64,000 nt of DNA from Eudorina sp. 2006-703-Eu-15 (taxonomy: Eukaryota; Chlorophyta; Chlorophyceae; Chlamydomonadales; Volvocaceae): NCBI GenBank assembly GCA_003117195.1, contig BDSI01000039.1, forward strand, positions 688,001 to 752,000. The letters are read 5' to 3'. This document shows positions 21,514-33,500 of this stretch, piece after piece. Under the pieces are notes generated by a model. The model did no database searches, was not told the origin of the DNA, and saw only the letters and a program-made list of their open reading frames with translations. The position numbers and the translations under genes are program-made. How positions within the stretch are numbered: the stretch's first letter is position 1; the number at the start of each line of letters is the position of its first letter.

Positions 21514-24500
21514 GCGAGGCGGGGCGGGGCGGGGCGGGGCGGGGCGGGGCGGGGCGGGCGGGGCGGGGGCGGGGCGGGGCGGGGCGGGGCGGGGCGGGGC
21601 GGGGCGGGGCGGGGCGGGGCGGGCGGGGCGGGGCAGGGCGGGGCGGGGCGGGGGGGGGAGCGAGGCGGGGCGGGGCGGGGCGGGGCGGGGGGGGGGGGGA
21701 GCGAGGCGGGGCGGGGCGGGGCGGGGCGGGGCGGTGGCGGGCGGGGCGGGGCGGGGCGGGGCGGGGCGGGCGGGGCGGGGCGGGGCGGGGCGGGGCGGGG
21801 CGGGGCGGGGCGGGGCGGGGGCGGGCGGGGCGGGGCGGGGCGGGGCGGGGCGGGGCGGGGCGGGGCGGGGCGGGGCGGGGCGGGGCGGGGCGGGGCGGGG
21901 CGGGGCGGGGCGGGGCGGGGGGGGGGTCTTTAGGGTTTTACAGGGTGGGGATGGGGTCAGAGGCTCAGAGCCCACTGGCGCATGCATGAGAACCTACTAA
22001 CCAGAGGTCCGTAACGGATGGATTCGACGGGGGGAAGAGTGCGTGTGTGCTGACACATCGTACGACGCTGCCGACGTTTAGTAGTTTTCTGACCTTGAGG
22101 CCGGTTGACCGGTCCCTGGCCGCCCCCCATCCACCCCATCTTGTTGCGCCCCAATTCACAGCTCCGAAACCCACCTGCCTGCCCCCCGGGCGGCATCGCG
22201 TCCCCCCTTTTCCACCACACCGCCCCTGCCGTACAGGTGGGCAAGTGCCTGTCCACGCTGGTCACCGCCCCCTGTCAGGAGGGCCTGGAAACCCTCCTGG
22301 AGCAGTGCCGTACAGCGCACGTGCTGGAACTGGCCTCGGGCAGCATCCGTACGGAGCTGCAGCTGCTGCACCGCTACCGTGACCCGGTGGCCGTGGAGCT
22401 GACCCTGGGACTGGCGGGTGGGTGCGTCGGGGGGTGGGTGGGAGGGGGGAGGGTTCGCTGTCTTTATTGACAAAGGGGGGGGGAGGGGGAGAGAGCGGGG
22501 CCCAGGAGGCAAAGGGGGGAGGGGGAGAGGGGAGAAGGGTGAAGGGGTGAAGGGGATGGGGAAGGGGGAGAGAGGGAAGGGGCGAGAGGGGAGAAGGGGA
22601 CGAAGGGGGAAGGAGTGCGAGTTTGGAAGCACAGGTAGGGGGGCTGGGGGAGAGGCAGCAGGGGCCGGGGGGCCCGCCCGCCAACACGACTCGTCGTACA
22701 ACCGGTGTGTTTGTACGGATTCTTGATGCCGTGTCGATGGGGGTGTAACCCCCTTTCGTTCGAGCATTGACGTTATCATATTGACAAAGTCGTTTGAATG
22801 TGTTCTTATATATCTTTGTGTTGCCTTCGTCCAGCAGCCATGGACTGCCACCTCCCACCCCCTCCCCTCCCCTGCCCTCCTCTCGACCCCCCTCCCTTCC
22901 TCCCTCCCTCAGGCACCGACGCCCACCGCATTCTGGTCCTCAACTGCCACCGCACCGACGGTCGCAGCGGCGGTGACGAGATACTGGTGGTGGACTCGCA
23001 CCTGCACATCCAGTTCGCCTCCCGGGGACTGGGGGCGCTCCTGGGCTACACCGCCAGTCAGCTGGGGGCCATGCGGCTGGACCAGCTGATGCCGCCGCCC
23101 TTCAACGCGCTGCACGCCAAGTGGATCAAGGTGTGGGTGCGTGTGTGTGTGTTTAGAAGTGCAACCCGCCCGCCCGCCCGATCCCAGGTATCAATATACT
23201 TACCATAAAACCTGCGAGGAAAAACTTACCATATGCAGGCGCGCGGACAAGGCAGCCGCGCCACCACCGCAAGGCAAATCATACCGCAAATACTAAATAC
23301 GGAGACGCACGACGCACGCAAACGGATTATTTACCGACCTGTGAAATGTATGACGAATGTATGGTGATGGCCCCCACGGAAGCAGCGTCGGTCGTCCATC
23401 ATGCGGGAACGCGGAAGGAAGCAAGTTGTGAGGCAAAGTGGAAGGGAGCAAGAAAGAATACAGTAACTAAACAAGGTGAAAGCAAACAGGATGAAAGCAA
23501 ACAGGTTACTATGGTGGTGGCGCGGCTACGGATGAGAAGCGGGGAAGGAGGGATTTGTAGGCAGGGACGCGTACGAACGCGGCATGGATGCTGTACGGTA
23601 GTGTACGGAAGGGACGCCAGCGTACCAGCGGCCGGTGGGGTAATGACATATGTGCGGACAAGGCGGGTGTGATCCGGGTAGCGGGCCAGAGGAAAGGTTG
23701 GCTCCCCACCGATCCCGGTCACGGACGGGATGCCCGTATGCATGCGGGGCACCGGTCCAAGCGTTGTGGGTGGGGTTGGGAAGGCCGGCAGAGTGGGAGA
23801 GGTGGGGGAGGCGATGGAGTGCGTTGCGGGGTTCAGCCGGTGGGTGGGCGAAAGTAGATATGGCCGTGGGAAATGGCCGAGGTGACTGCCCGGCATCATG
23901 TGATACCCCGCGGAACGCGTGGAGGTTGTGACGTAGTGGTTACACGTGGGATGTGGGTCGCTCAGTGGATATCAGTGGTGAGCGGTGGAGGGGGCGGGGC
24001 CGGCAAGGTGGCGGCGCACGACTGCGACGATGTCAGGATGGGTAGTCCGCCGGGCGAAGTAGAATGCGTGGGGAGCGGCATTGAGCAGGGAATGGAGGCG
24101 CGCCAGCATTTGCTGCCGGGCATATCCTTGGGCTTCGAGGGCGCGGATGAGGTGGGCAATCTCGATGCAGAAGTTGTCGACGGAGGTGATGACGCGCAAA
24201 AGGCGATGGAACTGGCCGGTGAAGATGTTACGTTTGCTGGCTTCGTTGACGTTTGAATCCCGAGCCACAAAGCGGGAGAGGCGGACGCGTTGGAAGGCCG
24301 GTTGTTCACGTTTGTCGTACAAGTGCGTGTGTGTGTGTGTGCGTGTGTGTGTGTATATCGTTACATATCTGCCGGGCCGACGCTGGCCGGGGGCGCTAAC
24401 CCGCCCCATTCGGGAGACCGCCGAAGCACTCCTCTGATGAGGAGGGGCGTAGTCCACTTAGTCCACACTGTACCGCCCATCGAGGGGGGTACTCACCGCC

Positions 24501-27500
24501 TACCGTAATCGTCGCAGGACTGCGTCCACCTGATAGTCCATTAGCCAGCTCAACTAGCCCAGGTGCCTACAGCCCCCTTGCCACCAGACGCATGCTCTAC
24601 AGCCGCGTTATTTGACTACCACCAGGCACGCACACCAGCGCCTGTACACCCTTATCATCGCAGGAGCGCTGCGTTCCTGTTATCCTTCAACCATCTGAAT
24701 ATTCAGAGGCCCAGGGGCCAGCCACTCCTCATTCCACTGTACACACGCTGTCAGTAGCGCTGTATATGTCCGCCGAGGCACAGTTGCCTCCTTGAAGCCA
24801 GGTCTTGGCTCCAGCAGCTCCTCCAAGGCCGCCGCTTGTCCAGGGATCCGTCCCTCTACACCCCGACCTATTGTAGTGTGTGTGTGTAATGAGGTCCCCA
24901 CCCAGAACCGTTGGTGGGCGTGTGTTTAGATAAGAGACCCGCCCGTTTTGGGGGGGGGGGCGGCGGGCGGGAGGCCGGTTGAATTGAACAAAGCCCCCCC
25001 CACACACACACACACACCCGGCCCCGCCGGAGCGGGGGATGTCGGGGGGGGGTGTTTAGAAATGAAACCCGGGGGGTGGTGCGTGCGGGTGGTGGGGCCG
25101 AGAGGACGAATTGGGGCCTAGAGGGCGTAGAGCCGTAGACCCGTCACGGGCGGGTTGCTGGTATTGGGTTTAGGTAACACCGTCTGGCGGGTGGCGGCCC
25201 AATCAATGCGGGGCAGGATGGCGATTCCGTAAAGAGCGGTTCACCCTTCCCCCCCTGGACCTGCAGGCTCATTGCCAAGTGGGCGGCCCCCCAATGCCCA
25301 CCCACTGCGAGTGCCCTCCTCCAGCCCTAACCCCTCTGGGCTCCTCGGCACTCGCGGCTCAGTTACCTGATACAAATACACACACGCGCCAACCCCACCC
25401 ACAGCGCTTGGACCGGTGCCCCGCATGCATACGGGCATCCCCTCCGTGACCGGGATCGGTGGGGAGCCAACTTTTCCTCTGGCCCGCTACCCGGATCACA
25501 CCCGCATTATCCGCACATATGTCATTACCCCACCGGCCGCTGGTACACTGGCGTCCCTTCCGTACACTGCCGTACTGCACCCATGCCGCGTTCGTACGCG
25601 TCCCTGCCTACAAATCCCTCATTCCGCGATTCTCACCCGTAGCCGCGCCACCACCATAGTAACCTGTTTGCTTTCATCCTGTTTGCTTTCACCTTGTCTA
25701 GTTACTGTATTTTGTCTTGCTCCCTTCCGCTTTGCCTCACAACTTGCTTCCTTCCGCGTTCCCGCATGATGGACGACCGACGCTGCTTCCGTGGGGACCG
25801 TCACCATATATTCGTCATACATTTTACAGGTCGGTAACCAATCCGTTTGCGTGCGTCGTGCGTCTCCGTATTTAGTATTTGCAGTATGATTTGCCTTGCG
25901 GTGGTGGCGCGGCTGCCTTGTCCGCGCGCCTGCATATGGTAAGTTTTTCCTCGCAGGTTCTATGGTAAGTATATTGCCACCTGGGATCGGGCGGGCGGGC
26001 GGGTTGCAATTCTAAACACACGCGCGCACCCCCGGGTCGACTCCCCACCACCACCACCACCACCAACAGGACCCACCCCACGAGGTCGCCACTGCCTCCT
26101 GCCGTACCGGGCTGGTCGTGCCCCTGCTCAATGAGTACGGCAGCCGGGTACCCGTACGCATCAAGGTGCTTGCGGGCAACTCCACGGACGCCACCATGAT
26201 CAGCTCCGTACATCATGTCGTACAGGTACGGCAGCAATGCGCATCTGTCTCTGCGCCACGTACGCCATATAAGTGCGCATGTTTGCACGCAAGCCCCCGC
26301 GTGTGTGTGTATGTGGTGGTTACAAACAGGTCTAGCCGCCGTACACATGCCGTACACCTATTTTTGTCTTTTCTCGTCTTCTCGGCTGCTAATCCGACCT
26401 GACCTCTCCTCCGGCCCCACCTCCCACCTGCTCCCCCGACCCCACCGGGGGCAGATTGAGAAGGTGGCAGCGGAGGAGGAGGTGGAGGAGCGGCGGCTGG
26501 TGCTGACGGTAGACTTCCACGGCCGGGTGCGGTCCGTGGGGCGCCCCGACTCCGACTTGTTCGGCTTCCCCGCCTGGACGCTGCTGGACGCCTCCCTCGG
26601 CGACTTCGTGGACGTCTTCTCCGAGTGGAGGACCGCCAGCGGCAGTGCGGAGATGCAGCTGCTGCTGCTGGCGCTGCTGGATCGCGAACAGGAGATGCCG
26701 GGTGGGTGGGTGGGTGGGTGGGTGGGTGGGTGGGTTCTCCAATCTCCATGCGTGGGTGGGTGGCGGCGCAATGGGGGCAATGCGGGACATGCGTATGAAT
26801 TAATGAATGAACGTTACAGGGGACCCCAAAGGGATCATATGCCAGGTGGGGTTTATTCCCCTGCCCCTGGTTTGATTTTTCGTTTCTTTTTGATCCCCTG
26901 GCCCTCCCTCCGTCCTCGGAAACCGCCCTCCCCCTCCCCCTCCCTCCGCAGGCTCCTCCTGGCGTGTGCGGGTGCAGGCTCCGGAGCGATCACAGCAGCT
27001 GCTGAGCCGTACAAGTACGACGGGACACCGCCACCTGCCGTACATCGCGGGGGGGACCCGCGGCTCCGGCGCCGGCACCGGTTCCCCGCATCCGGGCCCC
27101 CAGCAGCACGAGAGGGACCTGGCCGTGTGGCGCACCGCTTGTATGCAGGTGCGGTGCGGTGCGGTGCGGTGCGGTGCGGTGCGGTGCGGTGCGGTGCGGT
27201 GCGGTGCGGTGCGGTGCGGTGCGGTGCGGTGCGGTGCGGTGCGGTGCGGTGGGGTGGGGTGCGGTGCGGTGCGATCGGTGCGGTGCACATTGCTTCACAC
27301 ACCTAAGGAAGCCGCTGCGTCTGACTCTGCGTCGCGGATGGATGCCCAGGCCCTGCTGTCGTCGTACCGCCCTGCTGTATGTCGAGTGCTCTCGCGCGCT
27401 GTCGTAATCCCATGCTGTCAACCTCCCTTCGATGTCGTACACCTTCTGCCGTACTACACATTGTACGGCGCCCGCAGGTTGAGGTTTTTGAAGAGCACGA

Positions 27501-30500
27501 CCTGATGGCGGGCGCGGCGGTGGATGACGGCGGCGACAGCTCGCAAGCCCGCATCCGTGTGGTGCTGTGGCGGCGGGACCTGATCAGCGGGGTGTTGGAG
27601 CTGGACGAGCAACTGGTGGTACTGAAGGCCTCGGCCACCACGGGGCTCATCTTCGGTCTGCCCTCCACCTCCATGCTCAAGAAGCCGCTGAGCAGGTGGG
27701 CGGCTGGGCGGGTGGCTGGGCGGGTAAGTGGGTGGCTGGGCGGGTGGGCGGGTAAGTGGTGGCTGGGTAGCGGTGTTGAGAAAGGGGGGGAGGAGCCTGG
27801 GTAGAAGCAGGGCATTCCGGCTTTCCGGGATTCAGGGGCGAGGGAGAAAGACGACCTGTCTGGAAGCCGGGATCGGCTGGACCGTCCAACCCCCAACCGC
27901 CAACCCTCCAACCCCCCGTGCAGCAGCCCGCGCACCTGACAGCGATGGGCGACCGCCCGAGGGGGGCTGGGGAGGGTGGGGCCGCTGCCCTTGGGGCGGC
28001 CGGGCGGGTAGGCACTAGGCAGCTGGGGAGGGTGGAGCTGCGGTCCTGCTCGGCCTGCGTTTGGAATTGCACGCCCACACCCCTCCCTCCCTCCCTCATC
28101 AGGTTTCTGGACATCCCCACCGACCCAGGGGTCACTTGGGAGTCCCTCTTCGCCCACCTTCGCCACCACCACCACCACCACCACCACAACCCCCGGAAGA
28201 GCGCCCTCAAGGCCTCCGCCGACAGAGCCACCGTCAGCCCCCCCCTCGCACTCACCGGGTCCCACCCCGACAGCGGCACCATGCGGGTGGTGCTCCAGGG
28301 GGTGCAGTCCTTGGGGCCGGGGGGTCGCAGCCGCGTGTGTGTTTTGGTACACGCGGACACGACGCACGTAGGGGCCCGGGCGGACATCATCAAGGTACTG
28401 CACCTCCACGTGGGCCCCGCGGCGGGGCTGCCCGCCGCCGGCGGTGCCGGCAGTGAGCCGCAAACGACGTTGCCGTCAAAGGATGGCGGCGGCGGCGGTG
28501 AAGCCGGCACCGCCGTGGTTGCCGCTCCGCGGCGGCTTGGCAGCCACAAGCTGTCGTCGCGGAAGCGAGCGGGGGCGCTGGTCGCCGCCGCTGGCGGCGG
28601 CGGCGGCGGAGGCGCCTCCGCCGCCGCCGCCGCCCCCGGGACGCCGCTGCAGGCGATCGCAGAGGCGGACGACGAGGGCGCCGCCACCGCCACCTACGCC
28701 GCCAGCCACGTCTGGAGTGATGACGGCATGCTCAGTGCCAATCGCAGCCGCGACGGCCGCGGCGCCAGCGACGCCGTCAGCAGCGACGACGACGATGACG
28801 AAGCCGGCGATGGCGCTGACGGTGGCCGCCGCCGCCGCCGTCGCGGCGGCGGCGGCGGCGTCAGTGACGACGACGGCGATGACGGCGACGACGGCGGCGC
28901 CGCCAGGGACGACCCTGAGGATCAGAACGCGGCGGCCCACGAGGTGGCGAGGCTGCACCGCCAGGCCACCAGCAGGGGCGAGTTCGTGGCGCAATGGGTT
29001 CGGAGCGTGGTGGCGCAGCGCCTGAGTGAGGTGGCGGCGCAGCGGGCCCTGCAGGACGGCGGCGGCGGCGGCGGCGGCAGCCTCATCCGACGGCCCGCCG
29101 CCGTCAGCGGCGACGGCGCCGCCGCCGCCACCGCTAGTGCGGCGCCGCAGCGCGCGTTGACGGCCTCCCTGACCTTCTCGGTTGTACGGCGGCCCAGCGG
29201 CGGCGGCGGCGGTGTGCAGTCCCGGAGTGTGAGCATTCTGGAGCCGACGCCGTCCGGGGCGGCCGCTGCCGGCGGCGGTGACGCCGCCGCCGCCGCCGAC
29301 GGCGGGGAGACCCGTGAACTGGTCCGCGGTACGAGCAGCAAGCAGGGCTCCCGCCGCCGCGCCACTAGCGCCGTCAGTTCGGTGTCGTCGGTCAGCTTCC
29401 GTGCCGCCACGACGGCGGCGGAGGAGTTCGAGGACGGCGGTGCCGGCGGCGGCGGCGGCGGCCGGGGCGGTGTAGGGGTCCGCGGCGGGCGGTTGGGGGT
29501 TGACGGGGCCCAGGAGGGCGAGGGCGGTCCCGAGGACGAGCGGGAGGGCCCAGGACCCGGCGGCGGCGGCGGCGGCGGCAAGTGGGACAAGGGCAGTGAC
29601 GGAGACGCTTCCAGTGTGGAGGACAGTGAGGTGGCGAGCGGCTTCACGAGTGAGCTACGGGCGGTTGGGGGGTGGGGGTCGGGGGTTGGCGGTTGGGTTT
29701 GGTGGATTGCGGGTGGGGGAGGGGCTGCCACGTAGCCGGGCTCGCGCGTCGGCGGCTCCAGCCGCTCCCTCCACCGGTGGTCGAGGAGGCCCGACAGCGA
29801 ACGGAGATGCGTCCACGTCCGCACCTCATTGCACAGCACGGCATTCCGAGGGTACGGTATTCCCAGAAGGGCGCATTAGGGCGTCTTGTCGTAAAAGTGT
29901 CGTACTGCCGTCGTACTGTCGTACAGGTGTGACCGACCAGTCCTCCGCCACGGAGGCCATGGTGGACGCCCGGCGGCACCGGCTGCATAAGGCCCTCAAC
30001 AAGATCATGCTGGGCCCCCACCTGGCCACCCCCCTGCAGCGCCTGCACTACGCCTCTCTGGCCATCATGATGGTGATGCTGGTGGCCCATATTGTCTGCT
30101 TCGCTGTGGTGGGTGGGTGGGTGATTAGGGTTCAGGTTTTTGCTATAAATAATAAATACTTTTTATATTAGCATTATATTTATATTATATTTATTAATAA
30201 AATTAAATATAATAAATAATAAATATTATACATGTTTATATTGATTTTTATATTATAAATACAATATATTACAGGTTTGTTTTTAAAAAACGCCTCCTCC
30301 GCCTGACTTCTGTCCCATTACATCCCCTTCAAGCGCCATGCCCTCTTCCCCCTCGCCCTCTCCGCAGATTTCCCACCTGATAAGCAAAGAGCACAAGTGA
30401 GCGGTTCGGGGCGCGGGGGGGAGGGGGGCGGGGAACCTAGGATGATCTGGTGGGATGGTGAGGGTAGGCGGGTGGATGGAAGAGGGTGGGGAGTGGGTGG

Positions 30501-33500
30501 GTGGTTTCTTCGGTACGGTGATGCAGGCCGGATATACGTTCTAGGGCAACGCTTGCTGTGAGAGGAGAGGAAACCCTCGAGAGAGAGAGACCTGTGAGTG
30601 TTGGTTGTATGTACGGTATTTGCTCCAACTGCCAACCAACCGCTAACCGCCAACCGTTCCCTGGCGCTGTCCTCTGTGTCCTCTGTTCAGGGCGATCTAC
30701 CAGGTGTACTACAACGCCCAGGCGCTGGACAAGTCGCAGCTGATCATGTGGCGGGTGATGATGGGGCCGTACTGCGAGCGGAAGAACGTCACCGACAAGT
30801 CGTCGGCGTGCGGCAACACACTGTCGTACACAATCTCCAAGTGGGTGGAAAGGGTCACCCCTTGGGGGTCCGGGCCGCCCCTGCCTTTTACCCCCACCGC
30901 TCTCCAATAAAGCCGACAAGGCCACTAGGCCAAAAGGCCAAGAGGCCGAAAGGCCGAGAGGCCAAAAGGCCAAGAGGCCAAAAGGCCAAGAGCCCAGACA
31001 GCCTTCCCTGGATCTCGCTGCCAGACACCCTCAATCTGCCCCATGGGTCGGTAGCGGGGTACCTCCTCGGTGTGTCCGACCTTCACACACACCTTCACCC
31101 CCTCCTCGGCTCCTCCCACCCCTTCCACATCCCAGGCGAAGTCCCGGTGTCCCACACTCGAATTCCCACATCCAAACTCCCACACTTAAAAATGCCCGCA
31201 CCCCCATTCCTCCTCCCTCACCCCGCGCCCCCATCCCTCCGCCCGCTCCCCAGGATGAAGGAGAACCTCCCTCTGTTCGAGCAGTACCATCAGGGAGTGT
31301 ACCTGGGGGTTCAGGGCCTGGAGCAGCTAGAGCCCCGAGTGTACGAACTATGGACGACACAGAACCTGCAGTATGACGTGTGAGTCGATCGAGCCCCGTG
31401 TCCTGTGGACCGTGTGGCCGCCCTCACCCCCATCTCTCTCTCCGGTCATCCTTCTTGCCGTACTTCCTGCCGTACCTCCTGCCGTACCTCCTGCCGTACC
31501 TCCTGCTGTACATGTGGAAAGATAACCCTCCGTGTCCCGTGCCCCGACCACTGTCATATCCTGCCGTACCTCCTGCCGTACCTCCTGCTGTACATGTGGA
31601 AAGATAACCCTCCGTGTCCCGTGCCCCGACCACTGTCATATTTGTGTTGCTTCAAGGCCACTCCCGGAGCACCCTGATGTGGGGATATATAGGAAGGAGC
31701 GGCTGGGGGTGGTTGGAACGGCAGGGGGACCTCTGAGAAAGGTGGCGGGAAACGTACGTATGCACCCTTCCAGTCTTCGCCCTCTTCAGCCGACCGCCGG
31801 CCCTCGCCCTCGCCCTCATCTGCTCCCACTTCCCCTCCCCCTCGCCCCCCTGCCTGCTGCCTCCCTGGACAGCTTCTTGGACAGCAAGCCGTCCAAGATG
31901 GTGCAGCAGCTCGCGGGCGTGTGGCAGCTGGGCAACCGCTTCCTGGCGGCCTCCCGGGAGGCTCTGCACCTGCTGCCCAACCTCACCTACAACTACATGT
32001 GAGGAGGGAAAGGGGGGAGGCGCAACTAGGGTTTTAGGCAGGGATGGGGCGGAGACGGGTGCGAGGAGAAGCAAAGTCCGAAGTACGGCAGTGTCCCCCG
32101 AACTCCCCGTCCCTCCTCCCCGTCCCCAAACAGTACTTCCTGACAACAGCCCACTCTGTTCCCTACATCGCATCCCGTGGTGGCCAGCACAACTACCGGC
32201 ACCGCCACCACCTCTCCTGCCTTTACCCTCCTCCTCACCCCCAACCCCCACAGGCTTCACCGCAACTGGAAGTTTGTGGTGTCCGTGGGCATGGACCCTC
32301 TGTTCCGGGGCTACACAGAGTCCCTGGACTACCTCATGGTGGCCGCTTGGAAGTCCGTGGCGGCGCTGCACACGAGTGGGTTGGGTGCCGGAGGGGCGGC
32401 GGGCGGGCGGGCGGGGTATAGGATATTGCCATCATATTGGTAGACATGGCGGAGGGCGGGCGGGTGGGTGGGCGGGCTTAGGGTGGATGACGGGGGGGTG
32501 ACGGGGGTGTGTGGAGGGGCGGGCGGAGCTGGGGGAGGCTGCTGTTGGTATCAGCAGCACAGCAGCAGTCCGATGGGGCCGGTGCATGCCGCCCGGGCTC
32601 ACGTCATCGACAGCCCCCGCGCGTGTACGTGCACATGTATAGTTTAGATACGAGACTCGCCCGATATTCGTGTGTGTATGTGTATGGTTTGGCGCCGCGG
32701 CTTGTTGCGGTTGTCCTGTACTTCGAGATCCTGCCCACCCCCCTTCCCCTGTTGACTGGGTTCCCCCACGCCCCTTCCCCTCACAACCCCGCTCCTCCTC
32801 CACAATTCTTTTTTCAATTTATCCCCACAAACACGCCCCTGGCCCCCCCCTTCCCGCCGCTCCCCCTCTGACCCCACCCAGACCTGATCATCCTGCTGGT
32901 GGTTGAGGCCCTGTCCATCCAGCTGTTGTGCTCCAGCTACCAGTGGTGGCTGGTGCAGCAGGTGGAGGCGGCGAGGGTGACGGGCATGATGGCCATGCTG
33001 GGGCTGCCCACCCCCGTGCTCAGACAGCTGGCCAGCCAGGAGGTCAAGGTGCGATCGACCCCATGCCCCGGGTGGCTGTGCTGGGCGGCAAAACACGTGT
33101 GTGTGTATTTACGGAAAAACCTGCCCGAACCACACCACATACGCCCGTGTGTGTTTGTGTTCTGTGTGTGTGTGTGTGCATGTGTTGTGTGTAGTATTGT
33201 AATCTTAGATAAGAACACCGCTTTGTGCTGCAAGGTGTGGGGGTGGTGCATTTGAATGAGTGCTATAAAGTGGGTGTGGATGGATCTGTGAGTGAGATGG
33301 GATTTGGGAATGACGGGTGCAATCAGGGGCAAGTGAGAAGAGGGAAAGCCACCGGGAGGCTGAGGTACCCCCACCGGGATGGGTGAAGGAAGGGCGCCCC
33401 GCCCCGCCCCACCCCGCTCCTCCCCCCTTTCCCCGCGAGCCCAACTCCAACCCGCCCCGCTCCTCCCCCATCTGGTGCCGCCACCTGTGCCCCCAATCGC

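Larger units (their letters stand above)
23135..26032. mobile_element. 2.9-kb element with long terminal inverted repeats
   Basis: The left arm (about 23135-23786) and right arm (about 25392-26032) are near-identical in inverted orientation over some 640 bp. Examples are the matching ATGTATGACGAATGTATGG segment and its reverse complement at the right, and paired copies of CATGCGGGAACGCGGAAGG. Both tips carry the motif GTGTTTAGAA.TGCAACCCGCCCG. The interior (23787-25391) contains a degraded reverse-transcriptase-like frame, a fragment of the SINE-like 3' end and two further tip-motif copies. The whole lies in one intron of the PAS receptor between exons ending 23130 and starting 26070. No intact transposase is seen. 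It could be a foldback/MULE-like DNA element or two inverted copies of a retroelement. Confidence 0.75.

Noticed and set aside
20808..21989. Long Gly/Arg and Pro/Ala open frames on both strands (over 300 codons)
   Set aside because: They are translations of the GGGGC repeat; the exon ending at 21029 and the next at 22237 show that this is an intron.
23346..23672. 108-codon frame with KQGESKQDESKQ, as a candidate transposase
   Set aside because: It lies in the terminal inverted repeat, is mirrored in the right arm with altered ends, and shows no catalytic motif.
27303..28463. 386-codon minus-strand frame
   Set aside because: Antisense to phase-consistent exons of the PAS receptor; high GC gives open antisense frames.
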